A stretch of DNA of 8,320 bases from an uncultured Olsenella sp. (GTDB lineage Bacteria; Actinomycetota; Coriobacteriia; Coriobacteriales; Atopobiaceae): NCBI GenBank assembly GCA_959598545.1, contig CAUGFC010000081.1, positions 1-8,320 on the forward strand, written 5' to 3'. Under the pieces are notes generated by a model, which ran no database searches, was not told where the DNA came from, and saw only the letters and a list, made by a program, of their open reading frames with translations. Below, in pieces: positions 1 through 5,433 of this stretch. A program made the position numbers and the translations under genes. Position 1 is the first letter of the stretch, and every line of letters begins with the position of its first letter.

Positions 1-974
1 CGGTTGCCCACGTTGGAGCCCAGGCTCACGAAGCCCTGGCGCGCGTCCTTGTGCGCGACGGCCCAGTAGGCGTTCACGGCCTGGGCGACCTCGGCGACGT
101 TGTGGACGCGCAGGATCCGGGCGCCGTTCTCGATCGCGGAGATGCAGACGCCGGCCGTGGCCGCGTCGCGGGCGGCGGCGTCGGTCACGCCGGACAGCGC
201 GCCCACGAAGCGCTTGCGCGAGACGGCGCAGAGCAGCGGGTAGCCCATGGAGACCATCGAGCGCGTGGCGCGCTGGATCACCACGTCCTCGTCGGCGAAC
301 TTGTCGAAGCCGGCACCCGGGTCCATGCAGATCCGCTCGCGGGAGACGCCCGCGCGCATGAGCGTGCGGGCCTGGTCACCTAGAAACCCCATGACCTGGC
401 GCATGACGGGGGCCTGGTCGGGCAGGGTGAAGCGATGCTGGGATGCCGCGGGGCGCGGCAGGGCGCTGCCGGAGGGGCGGGACTCGTCGAGAAGGACCTG
501 CCGGCGCGCGACGTGCGTGCCCAGGCCCTCGCGGCTCCAGTGCATGACGACGCAGCCGCAGTCGGTGTCGGCCGCGACCTGGACCATCTCGGGGTCCGTG
601 AAGCCGGTGACGTCGTTGACGATGGAGGCGCCCAGGCGCACGCACATGCGGGCGACGTCGGCGTGGCGGGTGTCGATGGAGACCACGGCGCCGGCCTCCA
701 CGAGCGCGCGCACCACGGGCACCACGCGCGCGGCCTCCTCCTCGGAGGAGACGGGGGTGTGGCCGGGACGCGTGGACTCGCCGCCGACGTCGATGATGTC
801 AGCGCCCTCGTCGAGCATGGCTAGGCCGCGCGCGACGGCCGCGTCATGGTCGAGGTTCTCCCCGCCGTCGGAGAAGGAGTCCGGGGTCACGTTGAGAACG
901 CCCATGATGCGAGGACGCGCGAGCGAGATCTCGTGCGCGCCGCAGTGCCAGGTTGCGTAGTTCTCTCGGAGCAT
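1..974 (-). CDS. folP: Dihydropteroate synthase fused to the start of HPPK (FolP-FolK), 3' end cut by the window
   Basis: DHPS joins 6-hydroxymethyl-7,8-dihydropterin pyrophosphate to p-aminobenzoate in cytosolic folate synthesis and is the sulfonamide target. The ATG at 974 follows a strong AAGGAGGG ribosome site. 324 complete codons are visible. The DHPS motifs appear in order: GVLNVTPDSFSDGG (residues 25-38), DVGGESTRPG (62-71), SIDT (99-102), NDVTG (120-124), VVMH (142-145), DPGAGFDK (218-225), SRKRFVG (252-258) and RVHNV (289-293). Without any stop the frame goes on to FVSLGSNVGN at 315-324, which matches the conserved N-terminus of HPPK (FolK), the enzyme that makes the DHPS substrate. 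The gene is therefore most likely bifunctional, in the order DHPS then HPPK; the rest of HPPK lies outside the window. Between His145 and Asp218 there are 72 residues against about 45 in E. coli FolP, so the protein carries an insertion of roughly 27 residues. DHPS identity is very secure; the fusion rests on about ten residues. Confidence 0.95.
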   Translation of the reverse strand, partial: MLRENYATWHCGAHEISLARPRIMGVLNVTPDSFSDGGENLDHDAAVARGLAMLDEGADIIDVGGESTRPGHTPVSSEEEAARVVPVVRALVEAGAVVSIDTRHADVARMCVRLGASIVNDVTGFTDPEMVQVAADTDCGCVVMHWSREGLGTHVARRQVLLDESRPSGSALPRPAASQHRFTLPDQAPVMRQVMGFLGDQARTLMRAGVSRERICMDPGAGFDKFADEDVVIQRATRSMVSMGYPLLCAVSRKRFVGALSGVTDAAARDAATAGVCISAIENGARILRVHNVAEVAQAVNAYWAVAHKDARQGFVSLGSNVGN

Positions 975-1006
975 GAGCCCTCCTTGGGACGCCGTCGTTT
1001 CGCACC

Positions 1007-1012
1007 ATTGTA
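1007..1012 (-). promoter_or_regulatory. Candidate -10 box for folP
   Basis: Read on the minus strand, these bases are TACAAT, five of six matches to TATAAT. They lie 32 bases upstream of the folP start, in the 78-bp gap after the patatin gene. I see no convincing -35 element at the right distance, where the sequence is a GC-rich hairpin. folP may therefore have its own weak promoter or be read through from the patatin gene. Confidence 0.25.
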
Positions 1013-1017
1013 CCCGG

Positions 1018-1032
1018 CGCCCCGGCGGGGCG
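1018..1032 (-). terminator. GC-rich hairpin between patatin gene and folP
   Basis: CGCCCC and GGGGCG form a perfect 6-bp stem with a GGC loop, starting 20 bases after the patatin stop codon. On the minus strand no T-run follows, so it is not a classical intrinsic terminator. On the plus strand TTCTTCT follows the stem, but no plus-strand gene ends here. It could pause or attenuate transcription from the patatin gene into folP. Confidence 0.25.
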
Positions 1033-1052
1033 TTCTTCTCGGCGCGCCCGCT

Positions 1053-2006
1053 CTACCCCAGCGTGATGTAGCCCGTGCCCTGATCCGGGTCCTCGGGCCG
1101 GGGGCCGCCGGAAGCCGAGCCGAAGAGGAACTCGCGCAGGCGGGGCATCTCGCGCAGGTACTGGGCGTGGCCCGCGTCGTAGGCGGCGGCGAGGCGGCGC
1201 GGGTTGACCGTGGAGTTCTCCACGGGCATCTCATCAGGGTAGATGACGAGCGCCTGGCCCCTCTCGGCGAGCTCCTCCACGTGGTCGAGCGCGGCGTTGT
1301 AGCGCTCCCAGCGCGTGAGCAGGGCGTTGCGCAGATAGGGGTGGTCGCGCGTCACGGCCTTGAACATCTGCTTGTCCCGCGCGCCGGGCTGCTTCTTGCG
1401 GTAGCCCCGCGGGCGCGTGGCCACGAAGACGAAGCGCTCGAAGCCGTCGTCCTCGGCCATGCCCAGCGGAATCCCGGCACCCGCGCCCAGGCCGCCGTCC
1501 ATGAGGATGCTGCCGTCCACCTCGAGCGGCTTCATCATGCCCGGCAGCGTGGAGCTGGCGCGGATGAGGTCGATCATGCGCATGGGGTCGGTCATGTCCT
1601 CGCGCCCGAAGCGCACCGTGCGGCCGGTGTCGCGCTCGAAGGCCTGGATGCGCAGGCGGGCGGGGTTGGCGGAGAAGGTCTCCCAGTCGAACTTGAGCGT
1701 GCCGTCGCGGAGCGCCCCCTCGTAGAGGGACTCGGCGTCGAAGTAACCGCGCCCGCGCAGCAGCGAGGGGAGCCCCACGAGGCCCTTCGCCACGCCGTCG
1801 GTCATGAAGGCCTCGCGCACGCGCTTGCGGTCGCGCGAGAGGTAGTTGACGGAGTTGCTGGCGCCGGCCGAGAGGCCGCACACGTAGTCGAAGTAGATGC
1901 CCTGCTCGAGAAGGACGTTTGCGAACGCGCAGGTGTACGCGGCGCGATAGCCGCCTCCCTCGAAGACGAGGGCGCAGTCGAAGACGTTGTTCTTGAGGGT
2001 CTCCAT
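1053..2006 (-). CDS. Patatin-like phospholipase, YjjU type
   Basis: Predicted serine lipid acyl hydrolase of 317 residues. The glycine-rich oxyanion segment is FEGGGYRAAYT (15-25). The nucleophile elbow is GLSAG with Ser46 (44-48). The third conserved block is RASSTLPGMMKP (149-160), and the catalytic-dyad aspartate is Asp170 in MDGG. The Ser-Asp dyad and RASSxxPG block resemble E. coli YjjU, as does a C-terminal segment beginning VIYPDEMP. No signal peptide or membrane segment is evident, so a cytosolic or peripheral membrane role is likely; the lipid substrate is unknown. The ATG at 2006 is chosen because AAAGGAGG lies just upstream and the patatin domain begins about ten residues later. 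The frame stays open far upstream, but that stretch is antisense to the sirtuin gene. It is divergent from the sirtuin gene (102-bp gap) and is followed after 78 bp by folP on the same strand. Confidence 0.9.
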   Translation of the reverse strand: METLKNNVFDCALVFEGGGYRAAYTCAFANVLLEQGIYFDYVCGLSAGASNSVNYLSRDRKRVREAFMTDGVAKGLVGLPSLLRGRGYFDAESLYEGALRDGTLKFDWETFSANPARLRIQAFERDTGRTVRFGREDMTDPMRMIDLIRASSTLPGMMKPLEVDGSILMDGGLGAGAGIPLGMAEDDGFERFVFVATRPRGYRKKQPGARDKQMFKAVTRDHPYLRNALLTRWERYNAALDHVEELAERGQALVIYPDEMPVENSTVNPRRLAAAYDAGHAQYLREMPRLREFLFGSASGGPRPEDPDQGTGYITLG

Positions 2007-2108
2007 CGCGCCTCCTTTAGTCGGATAAAGTGCCTTATTCCCATTCGGGCGGATGGCCAACCGCCTTCGCAGGATTACCATGATAGGAGGATTCTCGAAG
2101 GAGGGACC
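2007..2108. promoter_or_regulatory. Divergent promoter region with an imperfect palindrome
   Basis: This 102-bp gap must hold the promoters of both the patatin gene and the sirtuin gene. It contains a 19-bp imperfect palindrome at 2023-2041 with half-sites GGATAAAG and GGAATAAG (reverse complement), which match at six of eight positions and are separated by TGC. It lies 17 bp upstream of the patatin start and could be an operator. For the minus strand, TTGGCC (2055-2060) is a possible -35, but the facing -10 is poor. Strong ribosome sites lie at both ends, AAAGGAGG for patatin and AAGGAGGG (2098-2105) for the sirtuin. Confidence 0.3.
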
Positions 2109-2903
2109 ATGGGACGTACGGTCACGAGCGCGGCCGAGGCCGCGGCAGAGCTCTCCGAGCGCTTCGCGCGGGCGAGAAGCGCGGTGTTCTTCGGCGGCGC
2201 CGGCGTCTCCACGGCGAGCGGCATCCCCGACTTCCGCAGCGCCGACGGCCTCTACCACCAGCACTTCGCCTACCCTCCCGAGGAGATGCTCAGCCACGAC
2301 TTCTTCGTGGCCCACACCGCCGAGTTCTACGACTTCTACCGCGAGCGCATGATCTGCCTCACGGCACGGCCCAACCGCGCGCACGAGAAGCTCGCCGAGC
2401 TCGAGGCCGAGGGGCATCTCGCCGCCGTGGTCACCCAGAACATCGACGGCCTGCACCAGGCGGCGGGCTCGCGCGTGGTCCACGAGCTGCACGGCTCCGT
2501 CCACCGCAACGTCTGCCGGTCCTGCGGGGCGACCTACCCGGCCGAGTGGGTTCTCGCGACCGAGGGCGTGCCGCGCTGCGAGCGGTGCGGCGGCACGATC
2601 AAGCCCGACGTCGTGCTCTACGGGGAGCCGCTGGACGAGCGGGTGCTTCTCGCCGCCGTGCGCGCGATCTCCGCGGCCGACCTGCTGGTCATTGGCGGCA
2701 CGTCGCTCGTGGTGTACCCGGCGGCCGGGCTGGTGAACTACTTCGGCGGCAGCGACCTCGTGATCGTCAACCGCGACCGCACCCCGCAGGACGACGCGGC
2801 GGACCTCGTCTGCGCCTGCGACATCGCGGCGGCGTTCGACTTCCAGCGCGGCGCGCGTGCGCGGGCGTCCTTCTCGTCCGCGCGCCAACCCCCCAAACTC
2901 TGA
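2109..2903 (+). CDS. Sir2-family NAD-dependent protein deacylase (sirtuin)
   Basis: A complete 264-residue sirtuin that removes acyl groups from lysines using NAD+, giving nicotinamide and O-acyl-ADP-ribose. The NAD-binding motif is GGAGVSTASGIPDFRS (29-44). TQNIDGLHQ lies at 109-117, with the catalytic His128 in ELHGS. A zinc site is formed by Cys136/Cys139 and Cys157/Cys160, followed by VVLYGE (168-173) and GGTSLVVYPAAG (196-207). These match the CobB/SrtN type of single-domain bacterial sirtuin, and the length is normal. The start at 2109 follows AAGGAGGG at 4-bp spacing. The stop codon and the last residues lie inside a 130-bp inverted-repeat element. Divergent from the patatin gene and convergent with xth. 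It is a stand-alone protein with no extra effector domain, so a regulatory or metabolic deacylase is likelier than a defence sirtuin. Its targets cannot be told from sequence. Confidence 0.94.
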   Translation: MGRTVTSAAEAAAELSERFARARSAVFFGGAGVSTASGIPDFRSADGLYHQHFAYPPEEMLSHDFFVAHTAEFYDFYRERMICLTARPNRAHEKLAELEAEGHLAAVVTQNIDGLHQAAGSRVVHELHGSVHRNVCRSCGATYPAEWVLATEGVPRCERCGGTIKPDVVLYGEPLDERVLLAAVRAISAADLLVIGGTSLVVYPAAGLVNYFGGSDLVIVNRDRTPQDDAADLVCACDIAAAFDFQRGARARASFSSARQPPKL

Positions 2904-3024
2904 CTTATGTGCGAGCGCTCCCGGACTCGCATTGATTGCATTTTTCGTATGCGCAGCTAGACGGCTTGACCTGTTCTTCTCGCAAGGGGCGAGGAGACGA
3001 GCGCTCGTACATATCTCGAAGTTT
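2895..3024 (+). repeat. 130-bp inverted-repeat element, copy 1
   Basis: The ends read AAACTCTGACTTATG on the left and, as reverse complement on the right, AAACTTCGAGATATG. They continue inward to a shared CGAGCGCTC, giving 26-bp terminal inverted repeats with five mismatches. An extra CCC/GGG pair may extend them to 2892-3027. The element aligns without a single gap to 5302-5431 (constant offset 2407), with 91 of 130 bases identical by my hand count. An 11-bp core, GCAGCTAGACG (2953-2963), is identical in both copies. The sirtuin stop codon (2901-2903) lies in the left terminal repeat. It sits between the convergent sirtuin and xth genes. No protein is encoded. It could be a MITE, a REP-like element or a bidirectional terminator module. 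Confidence 0.8.
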
Positions 3025-3035
3025 GGGAGTGGAGC

Positions 3036-3054
3036 GCGGGGCCGAGTGCCCCGC
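3036..3054 (-). terminator. GC-rich hairpin just after xth
   Basis: GCGGGGC and GCCCCGC form a perfect 7-bp stem around the loop CGAGT, beginning 5 bases beyond the xth stop codon. No clear T-run follows on the minus strand (the tail is GCTCCACTCCC), so termination would rely on the stem alone or on the neighbouring inverted-repeat element. It lies between convergent genes and could act on transcripts from either side. Confidence 0.4.
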
Positions 3055-3059
3055 CCGCG

Positions 3060-3833
3060 CTACAGCTCGATCGTGAGCTCCACGGGGCAGTGGTCGCTCC
3101 CGTAGACCTCACTGAGGATCGACGCGCCGGTCACGCGGTCGGCAATGTCGTTGCTCACGAGGAAGTAGTCGATGCGCCAGCCCGCGTTGTTCTTGCGCGC
3201 GTTGAAGCGGTAGCTCCACCAGCTGTAGGCGCCCGCGAGGTCCGGGTGGCGCGCGCGGAAGGTGTCCGTGAAGCCGGCGTTTAGCAGGCGCGTGAAGCTC
3301 TCGCGCTCCTCGTCGGAGAAGCCGGCGTTGCCGCGGTTGGGCCCGGGGTTCTTGAGGTCGATCTCGTTGTGGGCGACGTTGAAGTCGCCGCAGGTCACCA
3401 CCGGTTTCTCCGCGGCCAGGCCGCACAGGAACTCGCGGTAGGCCGCGTCCCACGCCAGGCGCGTGTCGATGCGCGCGAGCTCGTTCTGCGCGTTGGGCGT
3501 GTAGACGTCCACGAACCAGTAGCTGGGAAACTCGAGCGCGCAGACGCGGCCCTCGTCATCGGCCGCCGGGGCGCCGATGTGGTTGATCACCTGCAGCGGC
3601 TCCTCGCGGGAGAAGACGGCGGTGCCGGAGTAGCCCTTGCGCTCGGCGTAGCTCCAGGTCTGGTGGTAGCCGGGCAGGTCGAGCTCGATCTGGCCCTCCT
3701 GGAGCTTGGTCTCCTGAACGGCGAAGACGTCCGCGCCCGTGGCCTCCACCACGTCGGTGAAGCTGGGGTCCTTCTTCATGACGGCGCGAAGGCCGTTGAC
3801 GTTCCAGGAAACGAGACGCAGCTCGCGGGCCAT
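3060..3833 (-). CDS. xth: Exodeoxyribonuclease III (AP endonuclease family)
   Basis: A 257-residue Mg2+-dependent nuclease of the ExoIII branch of the endonuclease/exonuclease/phosphatase fold. It cuts the backbone 5' of abasic sites and removes 3'-blocking groups in base excision repair. The expected catalytic residues are all visible: Asn11 in SWNVNGLR (9-16), Glu41 in VQETKL (39-44), Tyr111 in VDVYTPNA (108-115), Asp150 and Asn152 in GDFNVAHNEIDL (149-160), WRIDYFLVS (219-227), and Asp247/His248 in the terminal GSDHCPVELTIEL. Length is normal for the family. The ATG at 3833 is preferred over in-frame upstream codons because the domain starts four residues later and AAAGGAA (3838-3844) is a suitable ribosome site. 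It is a single transcription unit on the minus strand, convergent with the sirtuin gene and divergent from the broken gene at 4101. A GC-rich hairpin follows its stop. Confidence 0.95.
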   Translation of the reverse strand: MARELRLVSWNVNGLRAVMKKDPSFTDVVEATGADVFAVQETKLQEGQIELDLPGYHQTWSYAERKGYSGTAVFSREEPLQVINHIGAPAADDEGRVCALEFPSYWFVDVYTPNAQNELARIDTRLAWDAAYREFLCGLAAEKPVVTCGDFNVAHNEIDLKNPGPNRGNAGFSDEERESFTRLLNAGFTDTFRARHPDLAGAYSWWSYRFNARKNNAGWRIDYFLVSNDIADRVTGASILSEVYGSDHCPVELTIEL

Positions 3834-4100
3834 GGGGTTCCTTTCGACGGGGGTAGGCTGGGACCAGTGTAGCCGTCGCGCCGCCGGGCGAGAAGGACGG
3901 CGGGGCGCGGCGGGCACGCACGTTGCCGGTCACCGAGAAAAACCGTCCGCTCAGACATCATAGATAAAACTTGCATGTAACTGACACGAATCTCCCATGC
4001 TACATGAGCTGGGATGCATAGCGGTATTGTTGGATTCGCACGAGTTTGCGTGTACTTTCTATCACGACACGGACCGGGGCCTAGGTGCTAGCCTCCCCGC
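3834..4100. promoter_or_regulatory. Divergent intergenic region, AT-rich centre, candidate promoters and palindrome
   Basis: A 267-bp gap between xth and the broken plus-strand gene, with no convincing gene. About 3940-4070 is visibly richer in A and T than the rest of the window. On the minus strand TATGAT (3957-3962) is a good -10 match for xth, but no good -35 is present. On the plus strand TTGGAT (4030-4035), 17 bases and TACTTT (4053-4058) make a weak promoter for the 4101 gene. An imperfect palindrome at 3993-4014 (TCCCA, GCT, loop ACATG, AGC, TGGGA, with one bulged T) could be an operator or an RNA hairpin. Confidence 0.35.
4076..4098 (+). promoter_or_regulatory. Hairpin abutting the start codon of the 4101 gene
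   Basis: GGGG (4076-4079) can pair with CCCC (4095-4098). Alternatively GGC and TAG (4078-4080, 4082-4084) pair with CTA and GCC (4088-4093) around a GTG loop with one bulged C. It ends two bases before the ATG, where a ribosome site would be expected, and no Shine-Dalgarno sequence is present. It could limit translation of the gene. This is a visual fold only. Confidence 0.3.
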
Positions 4101-5275
4101 ATGGAGAACACCCTCTGCGACATATCGGCCCTGCTCTTCTGGCGGACACCGCCCATTGTCCGTCTCCTGACCCTTGGCCCGGCAGACGAGGACCCGCTCT
4201 GCCATCTCGTGGATCCAGCGCGCCTGGAGCGCATGCGCCACGACCTGGTGGGCGGCACGAGACTCGCCGGTCTGATGAGCGGACCTGCCTCGTGGCACGC
4301 CCACCTGGGCGCCGAGCCCGGGCCGCTCCTTGCCGCCGCACCGTTGCTCGCGGCCTTTACGGATGCCCCGGTCGACCTGCTTGTCACCGAGCCGGCCGAG
4401 CGCCGGCGTTCGTCCCTCGTGCGCCCGCGCGTCTGGACGGGGGAACTCCCCGACGAGGCCCTCTTCCGGCTGGCCCCAGGACTGACGGTGGTCCCGCCGG
4501 CGATCGCGCTGCAGCAGGTCGCGGCGCGCTCCTCGCTCGGGCGCACCATCGCGCTGGCCTCGGAGCTCTGCGGGGTCTTCTCGACCTACCGGCCCCCTCA
4601 GCCGCTGGCGAACCTGCTCCAGGACCTGTTCGATGAGGGCAGGCTCATTCCGTATGGAGGTTGGAGCGCCGCGGCAGACAACGACGGGCGACTCACGGGC
4701 CTCTGGTCGAGGTCGCCGCTCGCAACGCCCGCCGAACTCGCGCGCAGCGCCGCGGGGAGCGGGACCTCGCGCGGGCGGGCGCGCCTCGAGCAGGCGGCCG
4801 GACTCGTGCGCCCGGGGGCGGCGTCTCCTTTTGAGGTGCAGGCGGGAATGCTGCTCGGGCTCAGTCGGCGACGAGGCGGGGAGACTTCCAGCACAACCAC
4901 CGCATCGTGCTCACGCCCGACGCGGCGCGGGTCGCCGAGCGGCGCACCTGCTCCTGCGACCTGTTCTATCGTAGCGCGGTCGACCCGAAGCTCATGGGCG
5001 TCGACGTGGAGTGCCAGAGTTCCGCCCATCACTTCGGCACCAGGAGCTCCGCCTCCGACGCAAACCGGGCTACGGCGCTGCAGCTCATGGGCGTCGAGGT
5101 CATGCAGCTCACCTATGCGCAGCTTGCCGACCCCGCACGATTCGAGATTTTCTCTGCCCTCCTTGCTGAGAAGCTCGGACTGCCACATCGCGAGAAGACC
5201 GATGCGCAGCTCGCGGCCCAGGCGCGCCTCCGTGCTGAAATCCTCACGGATTGGGGGCGACTGCCCCTCGCATGA
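4101..5275 (+). pseudogene. Frameshifted lineage-specific hypothetical protein with a nuclease-like C-terminal domain
   Basis: The reading frame from ATG 4101 gives about 260 coherent residues and then turns into low-quality Arg/Ser/Pro sequence. The coherent continuation is in another frame from about 4883 to the stop at 5275 (130 residues). The switch lies between about 4835 and 4882, most simply loss of one G from the run at 4878-4881; restored length is about 391 residues. The start resembles N-termini (SALxFWRTPP) I associate with expanded families of coriobacterial hypothetical proteins. The second half has CDLFY (restored Asp287), GVDVECQ (Glu304), a His-rich turn, then GVEVMQLTYAQL. 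This D...ExQ layout with a final beta-strand recalls the Vsr/DUF559 group of the PD-(D/E)XK fold, but the family's usual second motif (as I recall, VEYDS) is altered. Function is unknown. No ribosome site precedes the start, and the last stop is 26 bp before a repeat copy. A sequencing error is possible. Confidence 0.7.
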
Positions 5276-5301
5276 TGTCCCGCCGCCGCGAGGCGACTTT
5301 C

Positions 5302-5431
5302 GAACTCCGACTTATGTACGAGCGCAACCGACCCCGATGTGGTTGCGATATGCATATATGCAGCTAGACGAGTTGGCTGGTTCGTCTCGCCAGGCGAATA
5401 ATGCCGGGCGCTCGTGCATAAGTCGGAGTTT
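5302..5431 (+). repeat. 130-bp inverted-repeat element, copy 2
   Basis: This is the better-preserved copy. Its ends form a 26-bp terminal inverted repeat with only two mismatches if extended to 5300-5433; the left reads TCGAACTCCGACTTATG and the right reverse complement TCAAACTCCGACTTATG, both running into ACGAGCGC. The interior has a perfect 7-bp hairpin, CGCAACC/GGTTGCG (5323-5329 and 5341-5347), that copy 1 does not share. It also has ATATGCATAT and the identical 11-bp core GCAGCTAGACG (5360-5370). Terminal blocks match copy 1 at 21 of 24 (left) and 20 of 24 (right) bases. It lies between convergent genes, and its right edge directly abuts the stop codon of the PHP gene. I see no clear target-site duplication. 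Confidence 0.82.
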
Positions 5432-5433
5432 GA

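Noticed and set aside
846..2108. Long open plus-strand frame preceding the sirtuin (685 residues in total)
   Set aside because: It is antisense to the patatin gene and the folP start, has Arg/Ala/Val/His-rich sequence with no domain, and the sirtuin has its own strong ribosome site at 2098-2105. High GC content makes such open frames common.
2007..2888. In-frame upstream extension of the patatin gene on the minus strand
   Set aside because: It is the antisense of the sirtuin gene, shows no family similarity, and the ATG at 2006 has a strong ribosome site.
1053..2903. An anti-phage defence island built on Sir2 and patatin effectors
   Set aside because: Neither protein has an extra sensor domain, there is no cyclase, TIR, STING, reverse transcriptase or Argonaute gene nearby, and all neighbours are housekeeping genes.
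4875..4885. Programmed -1 ribosomal frameshift
   Set aside because: No X XXY YYZ slippery heptamer is present in the correct phase, and no clear downstream stimulatory structure is seen; a one-base deletion is simpler.
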